From contig CAUYUJ010018904.1 in assembly GCA_963575745.1 (NCBI GenBank), forward strand, positions 696,276 through 760,275: 64,000 nucleotides of DNA, given 5' to 3'. The position numbers and the translations under genes were made by a program. Each line of letters starts with the position of its first letter. Position 1 is the first letter of the stretch. This stretch comes from Prorocentrum cordatum. Its lineage: Eukaryota > Sar > Dinophyceae > Prorocentrales > Prorocentraceae. Below, in pieces: positions 42,620 to 52,989 of this stretch. Below the pieces are notes generated by a model. The model was not told where the DNA came from. It searched no databases and worked only from the letters and a program-made list of their open reading frames with translations.

Positions 42620-44605
42620 AGGCAGCAGCAGCAGCAGCTCACGAGACCGAAAGGGAATCAAAAGCTACGCCACTGCCACGGAGGGGGGAGAGCAGGAGAG
42701 CCCAGAATCGAATCGACAAGTCGGATCGGCGATCGATATGAATCGGATCGGCGGGGATCGGCAGCCGAGTCGGGAAAAGTCGAATCGGCAGAACTCGGCA
42801 GGCTAACAGGCCTCCAGCGAGAAATCGTAGCCCGAGTCGAAATCCGATGTCGAATCGGATCGGAATCGGAAGCCATCGGAATCGAATCGGAGGAATCGAA
42901 ATGAGCCCTGGGAGAGGGGAGGGAGACGTCCGACGGTCCAACCGCAGCACCTCGGAGCACGGCGAGCCGAGACCACGGAGGCTCAGAACCGGCCCCACAC
43001 GAGCAGGCTGACGGCCGACCACCGGGGTCTCCACCCATCCCTGCTCGGAGAGCCCGGCGCTCCCGCGCGTGCCCGGGGCACCGGCGGTGGCCACCTCCCA
43101 GGCGGGGCCCACCGGAGAAGGCCTCTTTGTCTCCACAGTTCGGCCTTAGGCCAACCGCACCGTGGGCCAGCGACAGGGCCCCCCCCCTGGGAAAAACGCT
43201 CGCCGCCAAAGCAGGGGTCGGGCAGATCCTGCTGCCCCTCCTCCTCGAGGCGGCTGCCAGAGGACAGGGAGCGGGAGGAGGAGAAGGAGGAGGAGGAGGG
43301 GAACAAGGAAGAGGTGGAGGAGGAGCAGGAGGAAAACAAGGAGGGAGAGGAGGGGGAAAACGTGGAGAACGGGACCACCCGAGGCGACCATCCCACCCCA
43401 GACGAACGACGAGCGCCGCGCATACTGCTGCCCGCCCTCGTCCCCGTTGTTACTGTCCCCGCTCTCATCTGCTACGTATCAGAGTGATCCTGTGCAAGAG
43501 TGTCCTTTGGTGCGCGGCTTTCGAGGAGCCGCGGGGTGGGGGGGGTGGGGAGGGGGGGGGGGGGGGGGGGAGGGGGGGGGGGGGGGGGGGGGCAAAACCC
43601 AAGCGCGCAAGACGCAACTGTCGCCTCGCATTCAGCGATCGGGGGGCCCCTGTTTGGTCCGCGTCAAAGGTCAGTCTGGCGAAGGGTCCTTCTTGGGTGT
43701 AGTCGATCTCAAACCTCCAGATCTTCGGCGCGCGTCCGGGGAGGGACGGAGGAGCCGGCGAAGAGGCAGCAGGCTGGAGGACCGTGGAGCAGGAGAGGGA
43801 AGATTCATGAGATACAGCCGGACCACGGATAGGTGGTAACACACTTCATAAACATGACACCCTCCGCCGTCCAAAAAATACAGAACATGCAAGGGTACCC
43901 TCCCCAGGATGCACAATGACATCAAACGGACACCAAAAAACAGCAGTGTACCTTCCCTGGACCGACCTCGACCTCATACCTCGGTCCGACTGCATGGGGG
44001 AAGGATTGGGGGAGGCGAGGAGTGCAGATTTCCGGTCCAACGACGGTGTACCCGAGCGTATACCCAAGTGGAGTGAACACCAGTCGCAGAAGTTGACACT
44101 GCACACCTGCCTGCCGTCTACATATGATGACGCTCTGCGCACACGCTGGAGGCCGTTCGACATGGCTGGTTCTGAAAACCCTGAGCGCAAAAATGTTGTC
44201 ACATTTGGGGGGCGCATGTTTTTCTTCCGCCCGTCCGCTGATACATAGATGCCAACCTCTCGATTCCTCGAAGGCAAGGCCCCTCCTGACATGCCTCACA
44301 TGCTCCAGAGACCCCCGGGACCGCCCAACGCACGTGCGCAATGCAACAAAAAAAGAGAGGAAGCTGCAAGACCCGTAGGCCCCGACAGCCTCGGTCTTGC
44401 CCTTGAAAGGCTCAGACAGGAGGGCTGCCCACCAAGAGCGAGGAAGGAGGCAGGAGGGAGGATGAGAAGCGAGGAGGGGCGATGAGGAGGAGCGAGGAAG
44501 AAGAGCGACGAGGAAATTTTGTTCATCACCCATCGACCCGAGGGGAACAAAACCCGCAAGGAGGACGACATCGACTCGCACGAGCACAGCGACCACGATC
44601 GCGAG
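42620..44605. other. No gene; simple repeats and a poly-G run
   Basis: GAATCGGATCGG-type repeats (about 42705-42905), GGA tracts (43265-43345), and a nearly pure G run with few A at about 43538-43592. A plus frame at 44509 reads ILFITHRPEGNKTRKEDDID but is short and unassigned. It lies within intron 3 of the kinase-like gene. Confidence 0.5.
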
Positions 44606-44611
44606 CGCCAC

Positions 44612-44707
44612 GGGCCTCGCGGACCGCCTCGCCGAGCCTCGGAATGACGAGGACCGAGTCGTCTAGGATCCGCCGCAGCAGCTCCAGGAAGCGGCGCTCC
44701 CCGTCCT
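44612..44707 (-). CDS. Dehydrogenase kinase-like gene, exon 3 of those seen
   Basis: A 96-nt exon reading DGERRFLELLRRILDDSV and then LVIPRLGEAVREA. The positions F1, L5, I8, V15, I16, P17, V23 and E25 match the F...L..I......VVP.....V.E helix of PDK-family kinases in exact spacing. A pyrimidine-rich acceptor (GCCTCTGCCTTTCCTCCAGC) precedes it, with the phase-consistent AG at 44709-44708, and a GT donor follows at 44611-44610. Both junctions are phase 1, so the exon joins exons 2 and 4 in frame. Confidence 0.7.
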
Positions 44708-44709
44708 CT

Positions 44710-45150
44710 CTGCTGGAGGAAAGGCAGAGGCACAGGGCGAAGGGTAGGGGAAATCCCTTCGGCTATGGCGCCCTGGAGCGCGCACCCATCACACTCCTCC
44801 GGGCAGCCAGCGCCGAGGCGAGAGCGCGATATGCGAGCACATTGACTTCGAAATAGCGACGGTTCTTCAGACGTCCTTGCTTCAGGGCAGGGGGAAATCA
44901 AGTGGTGGACTGTCAGCTCAGGAGCAACAGCTGAACTAGTCGTTGGCCACGTTGGTACAATCATTACTCGTCCACCCCGTGCAGCGAGGCACGTCGTGGA
45001 GTGTACTCAGATCCCTTCAGATCCTCAATGTTCAATGTTGCCCATGTTTTCAGGCCCCGATACCCCCTACTTCTGGGAATCATGGGCGCATCCGGTCTTG
45101 CCGGACGGCTCTCCCCGGAGCCTGGGGAGCATTCGTGCGAAGTCATCCAC
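44710..45150. other. Intronic sequence of the kinase-like gene, nothing recognised
   Basis: No repeat or gene identified on either strand. Confidence 0.4.
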
Positions 45151-45154
45151 TTCA

Positions 45155-45260
45155 GTGTCAGAATTCCAAGGGCCGAGCCCTGCCACTGCGGCCTCAGGTG
45201 GAGTTTCTTATGGGGCCACGAAACGTGTGAGCGGTGTGACGAACTTGTCGTGCAGAGGGC
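45155..45260 (+). repeat. Solitary monomer of the 90-bp satellite
   Basis: CCACTGCGGCCTCAGGTGGA, TTATGGGGCCACGAAACGTG and TGAGCGGTGTGACGAA match the monomer of the 52990-54060 array almost exactly. Confidence 0.8.
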
Positions 45261-45885
45261 AGAGGCACGGGTGGGAGGAGGGAGGAGCGGGAGGAGGGAG
45301 GACCGGGAGGAGGAGAGGAAAAAACAGAGACCCAACACCAGGAGAGGAAAAACTGGGAGAACTGAGGAATGGGAGGACGCGGGGCGCTGCTGACTCAAAA
45401 AGGGGACACAACACCACAGGATGGTTTGGAGGAGCATGCTGGAACGCCCCCCTGTTTTCGGCGTGGGCTGCTGTAGCGCCGACGCTCGACCAAAAAGCAG
45501 GTGCTAGGGCGTAGGCAGTGGGGCCCTTTAACGCTTGCGTTCTCACACAGATCAGGTGCTGAAGTGTTGGAGGTTGGAGGCGGTCGGGGGGTCTGAACTG
45601 GATGGGCGTCAAGAAAATCTGTCCAGAAGGTGGGACAACAGGAACAAGTCGGCTCGAAACCTGGTCCTGGACCCCTCCCGGCGTCCACCTGGTGCAGATC
45701 TTTCACCCCATATATTCGGGAGCGGCCAAGAGGGGGGTGTCCAAGAGGGGGGGGTGCAAATCATGACCGGCGGCATGTGCGCGGCCCAGCGGGGGGGCCA
45801 GGGACGTAATGAAACAAGAAGAGGCGCCATGAGATCTGGGGAAATATCATGGCCCCCGCCATGATATCCACCCCCCCCCCTAGTC
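45261..45885. other. No gene recognised; purine-rich and mixed sequence
   Basis: A GGAGG-rich tract (45268-45320), then single-copy sequence. It lies within intron 2 of the kinase-like gene. Confidence 0.4.
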
Positions 45886-46010
45886 ATCACCCCCCTCTTT
45901 TCCGCCCCCGACATGTGCTTCTGACGGTCCCGGGGCCCGAAGAGGACCCCCTGGGGGCGGCAAAGGCAAAGCCCCTCCTCGAATCCCGAGTCTGGGACCT
46001 TCCCCCCCCC
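45886..46010 (+). repeat. R1 family copy
   Basis: CATGTGCTTCTGACGGTCCC, GGGGCCCGAAGAGGACCCCC, then GGCGGCAAAGGC, in the order seen in the other copies. Confidence 0.65.
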
Positions 46011-46064
46011 GTCCTGCTCGTCGGAACCCATGCTGGGCCACCTCGGACCTCCAGCCAGCTCCAA

Positions 46065-46212
46065 CTGCTCCTCCTCCTCCTCCTCCTCCTCCTCCTCCTC
46101 CTCCTCCTCCTCCTCCTCCTCCTCCTCCTCCTCCTCCTCCTCTCCTCCTCCCCCTCCTCCTCCTCCTCCTCCTCCTCCTCCTCCTCCTCCTCCTCCTCCT
46201 CCTCCTCCTCCT
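46065..46212. repeat. (CTC)n microsatellite, about 148 bp
   Basis: Near-perfect CTC triplets with one CCCC interruption. Confidence 0.98.
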
Positions 46213-46561
46213 GCTGTACTCGGCATGGGCTGCTGGAGCGCCACCGCTCGGTAAAGACCACGCGCTGGAGCGGCACACTAATCGGGCCCGTGAAGAAATA
46301 TCAAAGTCGGAGGGGGAACCAGGAGAGGGTAGGACGAAGCGAGGATCGGGTTAAGCTCGGATCGGGATGAATCAAATCGGGGATCTCTGCGATCCAGCGG
46401 CTCTGGAGGATGCACCCGGCGCCGCGACTGTCTCAGAGCGCTCTGGACTTTTCTGAGAGCGTTCCGGAACGCTCCGAGGCGACTTACCCCGATCCTGGGC
46501 GTGCCCGAGAAGGGCCAGGGGGCGGGGGTGTTAGTATTGTGCATGCGGCCTCGCTCTCGAA

Positions 46562-46652
46562 CGGTGTGTGTGTGTGTGCGTGTGTATGTGTGTGTGTGTG
46601 CGTGTGTGTGCGTGTGTGTGTGTGTGCGTGTGTGCTTGTGTGTGTGTGTGGC
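46562..46652. repeat. (GT)n microsatellite with GC/AT interruptions
   Basis: About 90 bp of GTGTGTGTGC-type repeat. Confidence 0.97.
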
Positions 46653-47229
46653 ATGGGCGCCAGCGCTCTCGGGATGGAAGTCTTCCAGCTCTGAGTGCCC
46701 ACTTCCTCCTCCCCTGCCTCCGCGGCCGCTCTGTCTGTCTGTCTCAATCTTTCGCCTTGCATGCTGGCCACTTCGCCCTTCGGCCGCCCCGAATTGCTTG
46801 ACCGGTGGTGCGGGATACCTCTGCCTCGCCGCCAACGACAAAACTGCGTGGCATAGGTTGGTGGGTGGGCGGTTCTGGGCGCCTAGGTGCATGCCGGTGA
46901 GTGGGCGTGCGCGTGCGTCTTCAGAAGGCGCCAGTGAGGCGCGCCGCTTGATGCCAAACGGGCGCCACGGATGCAGCCACGACAGAGGCAGGAGTATTGA
47001 ACTAGGACCGCCCCGATGCACGCCCGCGTGCGCGCAGTTTCTTCTGGCTAATCCTATCTCTGGGACTGTACAGGGCCGTCGAACATACAGTGGGTCGGGC
47101 CCCCCCCCAATTTGACAGGCAATCACTGAGGTAGGGAGACGTAAGATTAGATTCGGACCTGAGAACCCCGTGTCTGCAGCAAACACAACGGGTGTGGTGG
47201 GCTCATCGCCCTTCCCACCTCCTGCTCCT
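46653..47229. other. No gene recognised
   Basis: Single-copy sequence with overlapping frames on both strands and no motif. It lies in intron 2 of the kinase-like gene. Confidence 0.45.
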
Positions 47230-47480
47230 GAGCAGGGACCGACCGTCCCGGCATTCCTGTAGGCCTACCACGACATGTTCTTCGAACCCAAACACGTTCT
47301 AAAACAAAATCAATGTTCAATGTTCTTAGAACATGGATCCGACGTGATAAAGCAAGCCAGTCCCAGCCAGAACTGTCCTAAGAACATTTCGTGCAGACCG
47401 CAAAAAGATCTTAGAACATTCTTTGGCGGGCTTATAGGCGAGCCAGAACGTTTCGCCAGTGCTCGAACGGTGGGCTCATC
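47230..47480 (+). repeat. R8 family copy
   Basis: Begins GAGCAGGGACCGACCGTCCC exactly as at 36096, followed by GTTCTTAGAACATG, CCTAAGAACATTTCGTGCAG and ACGTTTCGCCAGTGCTCG. It stops about 40 bp short of exon 2 of the kinase-like gene, in its intron. Confidence 0.85.
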
Positions 47481-47518
47481 GCTCTTCACACCAACTGCTC
47501 CTCTTTCTCCCTTCCCAC

Positions 47519-47586
47519 TGTCCTCGTCGACCGGCTTCGGGAACTCGTCTAGCCAGTCCACGTACTGGCTGTACAGAGACATCCGG
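47519..47586 (-). CDS. Dehydrogenase kinase-like gene, exon 2 of those seen
   Basis: A 68-nt exon reading RMSLYSQYVDWLDEFPKP and then VDED, equivalent to the segment of PDK-family kinases where a Tyr-containing helix leads into a Phe-Pro turn. A pyrimidine-rich acceptor (CTTGCCCCTCCCTGGCGGG, then GGCCAG) ends at 47587. A GT donor lies at 47518-47517, phase 1, matching exon 3. Confidence 0.7.
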
Positions 47587-47639
47587 CTGGCCCCCGCCAG
47601 GGAGGGGCAAGGACAGCAGGTAGGCGCAGCGAGGTAAGG

Positions 47640-47995
47640 CTAAATCGTGGCCTGAGGGCAGGCTGCCCGGCGGCATAAAATGTGTTAATTCGCGGCGGTA
47701 TCGGGCGTTATGGGGGGAGGGGTGGGGGCGCGGGTCCACTACCACAGACTGTGATGCTGGACGTAATTCGGCAAAGCAAAGGACTCACTGGGGGGTGGGG
47801 GGGAGCGTTATGTTATGGGGGGGAGGGGCGGGACATGACGCGCGCTATGGGCCAGAGGGCACACTATCACTCTCCATGTTCATGCAAACTTCTTCCTTTG
47901 GGAATCGGAGTCCAGGAGGTCGTCCATTCCCCGTGGCGCGCTGGCGTGACCTCCGGGGCCGTTTGGGGGCCTCTGGGCATCGAGGTAGAACGCGC
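47640..47995. other. No gene recognised
   Basis: G-rich sequence within intron 1 of the kinase-like gene, with no motif on either strand. Confidence 0.4.
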
Positions 47996-47999
47996 GGAT

Positions 48000-48130
48000 T
48001 GAAAAACATATCGTCGGAGCGTCATACAAGATAGTCTCAGCCAGAAATGTTCTAGACCACACGCACACGAGGTTCCTATAATATTCTTCGGTGGGCCTAT
48101 AGGCGAGCCAGGACGTTTCGCCACTGCTTG
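48000..48130 (+). repeat. R8 family, partial copy
   Basis: CAGCCAGAAATGTTCTAGAC, TTCTTCGGTGGGCCTATAGG and ACGTTTCGCCACTGCTTG match the right half of 36096-36320 and 47230-47480. Confidence 0.8.
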
Positions 48131-48509
48131 ATGAAGAACCACGCTTGAAACGGTCGTCGCCTTCTGCCAGCGGAGCCGCCCTCGTCTTACTTCGGCCGGC
48201 CTCCGCCAGCCTTTTTTGGTCGAGAGCGAGAAGCGCCGGAGACGAGCTGCGCCGAAGGCAAGGCTCCGTCTGGAATGCAACACACGTTGTAAACATGCAG
48301 CGGCAGCGCCTTAGACTTAGGTCGGGCATGTCCTCCTACAGGCGGACTTTGGACGAAGAGTGACCAACATTCAACCAATTGTCAAACATAGCGAAATATA
48401 GTAGTCAAAACGTCATATGTTTTAGCTATGTTTGGATATCCCTCCTGTAGAGGGACAGGCCCGACTTAACCCGAAGTCCTGATAGAACGGGGCCCTGGGC
48501 TCCGGGGCC

Positions 48510-48605
48510 TTGTCCCGGGACCGGCGCTTCGTCCCGAGTGGTCCCCTGAAAGTCCAAGGGCCCGGGGAGGGCCCCTGCCAGCCGAGAGCGGCGAAAAGCC
48601 TGCAA
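48510..48605 (+). repeat. R1 family copy
   Basis: GGGACCGGCGCTTCGTCCCG, AAGGGCCCGGGGAGGGCCCC, then AGCCGAGAGCGGCGAAAAGC. Confidence 0.7.
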
Positions 48606-48784
48606 GACAAGTTTCCCTCAGGACCCTGTCCTTCATGGTTCCCAGGCATCCAGCATCGTGACCTTTCCACGAGGTGGACCTCTTCATGGGGACTGGCTCT
48701 TCATGCTGGGTCGTTCTGGCGGTGCTGGGGCTACCAATTGCCAAACACCTTCCGTCGTTGTTTTTGTCCACGACACGCGCAGGA

Positions 48785-48865
48785 GAGGTGGAGGAGGAGG
48801 AGGAGGAGGAGGAGGAGGAGTAGGAGGAAGAGGAGGAGGAGGCGGAGGCGGAGGAGGATCGGAAG
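48785..48865. repeat. (GGA)n microsatellite
   Basis: GGA triplets with GGC variants for about 80 bp. Confidence 0.97.
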
Positions 48866-48889
48866 GGACGACGAAGGATCCAGACCCCC

Positions 48890-49010
48890 GACGTCGTGAC
48901 TTCTCATGGCGTGGACCCCCGGAGGCCTCGACCCATTCCCAGGGACCCGCCGGAATAATTTCACGATCCGGGGCCTGGAGAGGGCCCCCGAAGGTCGAGC
49001 ATTGCCAAAA
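48890..49010 (+). repeat. R1 family copy
   Basis: CCGACGTCGTGACTTCTCAT, CCCCGGAGGCCTCGACCCAT, GATCCGGGGCCTGGAGAGGG, CCCCCGAAGG. Confidence 0.7.
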
Positions 49011-49119
49011 CCCTCCCGCCTTGCGAATTGTTTGCAGGACCCGAGGGCGAGGTCGGGTTCCCTGGCGGGAAACCACGGCCCGGCGGATCGGCGCCTGCCT
49101 GGCTGGCTGACGCGGGCCG

Positions 49120-49185
49120 TGCTGCGAGCCTGCGCGAGGCCGAAGGGCAGCAGCTGCAGCTCCTTGCAGAGCTGGGCGTTGCGGA
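49120..49185 (-). CDS. Dehydrogenase kinase-like gene, exon 1 of those seen
   Basis: Reads (V)RNAQLCKELQLLPFGLA. The V-R-x-A-x3-K-E-x2-L-L-P pattern matches, in exact spacing, the N-terminal helix of mitochondrial pyruvate dehydrogenase kinases. Joined to exon 2 it continues into the expected turn and Tyr helix. The acceptor CAG lies at 49188-49186. The 3' border is uncertain: no GT donor in the right phase is visible, but GC donors, which dinoflagellates use, are present near 49120. Upstream exons for the N-terminus and targeting peptide were not found. Confidence 0.6.
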
Positions 49186-49550
49186 CTGCGATCCGCCGCC
49201 GCCCGTCTGGGCTGTCGGGCGGCACCGGCTCGTCGGCGCATCTCCGCGGGGAAAAACATCGTTTTCGTCCATATCCAGTCACCTGGACTATCTGGTGGGG
49301 GCGGGGGGGGGGGTGCTGGCCGATAACCTGACTTTTTTGTTTTACTTGGCCAGCTCCACGCATGCCCAAAGCACACCAGTACTGCGTGAACCCCCTGCGG
49401 ATTTGCGCAACCGACAAGGTCAAATCATCGTGGGGGGCGGGGGGGCGGGCCCCATAACCCGGGGACTGCGATCCGCCGCCGCCCCAACCCGCCTCCCTGG
49501 GCTGTCGGAGGGCCCCTGCTCGGCGGCGCATCTCCGCGGGAACGGCTGGA
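49186..49550. repeat. Partial duplication of the region upstream of kinase exon 1
   Basis: 49190-49255 (CGGGCGGCACCGGCTCGTCG, GCGCATCTCCGCGGG) recurs diverged at 49465-49545 (GGAGGGCCCCTGCTCGGCGG, CGCATCTCCGCGGG), including the GACTGCGATCCGCCGCCGCC acceptor-side sequence. The exon itself is not duplicated. Confidence 0.65.
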
Positions 49551-49920
49551 GATCGAGGGCGAGAAGGCGACGGGGGGGCGGGAGAGACCACAGGGACGAA
49601 GGCGGGTTGAGGATGGGGGCGGGCTGCGACTTTCCGAGGGGCGGCGCGGCCGTTGCAGAGCGCGCTGGAACGCCCTGAGCGCTCCAATCAGAGTTGCCGC
49701 GGCTCATCCTGCGTACTCGTAGGCCGGCCTGCGGCCCTGAGGTCGGGGCGTCGCATTTCTGCTCACGCTGGGCGCTCTCGCCCCTCCTCGGGCCCCGCGG
49801 GGGCCTTCGCGGATCGATCCCGCCGGCGAAGAGCAGCGGGACAACGGGTGCTGGGCGCAGGTCCTGACTTCTGGTGGTGCTGTAGTTTGTTCGCAACGTC
49901 GGGGCTTAGGCGAGACGCGG
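49551..49920. other. No gene recognised
   Basis: GC-rich sequence upstream of the kinase-like exon 1, with no motif. Confidence 0.4.
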
Positions 49921-50187
49921 ATTGAGAGAGGGAGAGAGAGAGAGAGAGAGAAAGAGGGAGAGAGAGAGAGAGAGAGACAGAAGCAGGAACATTCATTTAT
50001 ACATGCCGCGCCGATTGTTCCGCCGCGCGGCCTTACGTCTTGGGGAGGGCGCCTCGGCCACCAAGGCGAACTCCGCCTCGGACGCAAGGTTCGCCGTGGG
50101 CCCTGCCGCGGTGCCGACATCGTCTACTCGGGCGCGTTCAGGACAAGCGGCGCGACGACGTACAGGATGCGTGTCAATATGCAGAGA

Positions 50188-50223
<36 letters not shown>

Positions 50224-50275
50224 AAGTGAGAGCGCAAGAGAGGAAGAGAGAGAGAGAGAGTGAAGGAGAAGAAAT
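49921..50275. repeat. Two (GA)n tracts flanking a coding-like 150-bp insert
   Basis: GA tracts at 49924-49980 and 50185-50265. Between them a plus frame reads MPRRLFRRAALRLGEGASAT (presequence-like) and a minus frame is also open. The insert is unassigned. Confidence 0.8.
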
Positions 50276-50429
50276 CGACACGACATTGTAGAACACACGA
50301 CGTCCTCAGCATCAGCTTCTGGAAGCCCCCGCGCACTGCTCGGGTCGGAGAGGCGGGCTCCCATCCCCTGGCGGGCGAGACGCCGCCGGGCGGGGGAAAC
50401 ACCGCCGACCCCAAAGGAAGCCGCGCGAG

Positions 50430-50960
50430 CCTCGGATCCGAGAAACAGAAGGGGACGCACCAGGAAAGACGAGCTCTGATAAGCAACAAGAGTGCCCCTC
50501 AATCCTTTGGGAGGGGACCTCAGTGTGGGAGGGGGGGGAACACGTGAGGAATAATAAAGGGTCTTTCTTGCAGATGTGTCCGAACGGAACCACCCAAGTG
50601 ATTAGGGAATGCCCTAGAAACAGAAGGGGACGCACCACGAAAGACGAGCATTGATAAGCAACAAGAGTGCCCCTCAATCCTTTGGGAGGGGACCTCGGTG
50701 GGGGAGGGCAAACACGTTAGGAATAGGGCGTATTTCTTGCAGATGTGCCAGGACGGATCCACCAACATGTTAGGGATCACCCTGGAAGCAGGAAGGGACG
50801 CACCAGGAAAGACCAGCACTGAGAAGCAACTAGAATGCCCCTGACCCTTTGGGAGGGGACCTCGGTGAGGAGGGCCAACACACATCAGGGATAAGAGGAT
50901 CCTTCTTGCAGATGTGTCAAGCGAAACCACCCAGATCGTTAGGGATTGCCCTGCAAACCG
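50430..50960. repeat. About 170-bp tandem repeat, three copies
   Basis: Copies start near 50442, 50617 and 50785 (spacing 175 and 168), each with GAAACAGAAGGGGACGCACC, CCTTTGGGAGGGGACCTC and TTCTTGCAGATGTG. Confidence 0.9.
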
Positions 50961-50989
50961 AGGACCGAACTCAGGCCGCGTACAGTGAA

Positions 50990-51160
50990 AACGTATCTTA
51001 AGGATAGGTGGCAAGGACGCAATACCCTTGGAGGCCGAAGTTGGGATTTGCGGACGACAGGCGACCAGTGAAAATGGCAAATGACGGGCAGCACTGGCAA
51101 GGACGCAAGGGTACCTTAGAACAGGCGCGCGTCTTTACTATGCGCGTTGACTGTATTCAT
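50990..51160 (+). repeat. R3 family copy
   Basis: GGCAAGGACGCAATACCCTT, GGCGACCAGTGAAAATGGCA, GGACGCAAGGGTACCTTAGA, GCGTTGACTGTATTC, collinear with 4995-5165. Confidence 0.8.
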
Positions 51161-51314
51161 TGTGTTATTATGGTTGAGGGTTGTATTATGTTTAATGAAG
51201 TACGCTGTGCCCTTTTCCGAGGCGTGCGACTGACCCGAACATACAGCACAGGCATCGTGTGGTATGTCGCCTCCCGAGCGGTCGGGCCAGAAAGCGCCCA
51301 CTGCCGAGCGCATA

Positions 51315-51400
51315 CTACAAGATTTCTCGGAGGGCGCGTCTCGCTTTCGGGGGTGACGCACACTTCGTATTAGTATGTCCGGGTGACGCCGACAGGGGTC
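51315..51400 (+). repeat. R4 family copy
   Basis: GCATACTACAAGATTTCTCG, GGGCGCGTCTCGCTTTCGGG, CGTATTAGTATG, GGGTGACGCCGAC, matching 35265-35365. Confidence 0.6.
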
Positions 51401-52110
51401 TTGGCACCGCCGGGAAGGCCAGGGACCCTGCGTCCTGGTAGGCGATCCGACGCCGCCCCTTCTGGCCCCAGGACTCCAGCGCCCCGAACAAGCCAAAAAG
51501 GTTGAGTTTCATTTTGCCATCTTCGGCCTCGGGGTGCCCTCTGTCGAGCTCCGGAGACGTCACAAGGCGGTGGGGTCGAGATCTCTGTCGGAGGGCGCCG
51601 GCGGTACCCCTAAACCGATCCTGGCCTGGCCCACCTTTGGCCCAGGATCGGTGTATACGCCGTCCTGGCTTGGCGAAGGCATATGCACCAATACTTGGCG
51701 AGGAAGGCATATGCACCAATACTGGAGGGGAAAACGTACTCAAGAAAGTTGGCGAACATTATGGCAAAATGGTTACGAATCGCTGGCCCCGCTTCTACGG
51801 AAGAGGTGCCTTAATGAGATGCTCGACCGTAGAAACACGAGGAGTGAGGCTCCAGGCTCGGAGCGGAAGGGGGCGGGAAGGAGGGGCAGGAGAAGGAAGG
51901 AAGGGGAACCCGACATTCCACGCGGCAGCAGCGGGGAGACAGCGAATGCGGAAGAGGACGACGACGGAGGAGGGATGAAAGAGGAATGTGACGATCTTCT
52001 CAAGTAGCTCGCTGATGGGTAGCGGTGCAACCTCCATGTCGCTCTGGCGCCCTGAATGACGAGCTGTTCGGAATTAGTGCAGGAAGCGAGAGAGGCCCAG
52101 CTCGCCTGCC
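51401..52110. other. No gene; short direct repeat of GGCATATGCACCAATACT
   Basis: GGCATATGCACCAATACT occurs twice in succession near 51678 and 51707. The rest is single-copy with no recognisable gene. Confidence 0.55.
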
Positions 52111-52114
52111 CCGC

Positions 52115-52440
52115 AGGGATGGCGACGACCGTCTAATCAGAGTCCCCAGCGGCGCGTCACTCCGCTGGACCCCTCAACAGCCCTTGAGAATGGCGACAAC
52201 TTCGCAGTGCGCAACCACCCGGGATGGCGAGGTCTAATTCAAATCCCCGCAGACGGGTCACTCCGCTGGATCCCCAAGCAGCCATCGAAAGCGGCGACAG
52301 CGACAGTTTCGCAGGTCGCAGCCGCTGCCCAGGGATGGCGAGGTATAATCTGAATCACGGGCGGGGCGTCACTCCGCTGGACCCCCCATCAGCCCTCGAT
52401 AGTGGCGACAATCTCGTCCCACGGGACGGCGAGGTCACGC
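52115..52440. repeat. About 105-bp tandem repeat, three copies
   Basis: TCACTCCGCTGGA recurs near 52157, 52259 and 52366, each preceded by GGGATGGCGAGGT-like and followed by AGCAGCC and GGCGACA blocks. Confidence 0.85.
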
Positions 52441-52989
52441 AGGAAAGCGAGGCAGGAGGCAGGCTGGCAGGCTGGAAAGAGCCAGGTAAGAGACAGTAGA
52501 GGTGAGAGGGGAAGAGAGGAGGAGGGAGGCGGAAGGAGGCGGAGGAGGAGGAGGACGAGAAAGAGACGCGGCCCCAGTGGCTCCAGTCAAACCGAGAATC
52601 GAGAACCCGACGCAGGAGGGTTAGGAACACGGCACCGGAGATCTGGGACCGGGGCGGCGGCTGCTCGGACCGGGCACGCCCGTAACGAGACCAGACAGCG
52701 AGGCGGAGACGGAGCGAGAGAGAATGAACCACACACAAGAGCCAAAGGCGGGGGAGAGAGATAGCGAGAGAGAGAGAGAGAGACAGAGCCCTCGTGAGAG
52801 CTGTGTCGTGCCGGGGTGGTTCGCTCGATGAGCCCGAGCCTGCAGGGCGCGGACGGCCCAACGTTGCTCCACTGCTTTTCACACCATTGAATCGTGATTA
52901 TCTGACGGACCCCTTCTGCTCCTGACGTTCGTCAAGAGGGATCCAGACGAAAGGCCCAAACATGTGCGAATGCAGGCACTGCAAGGCTG

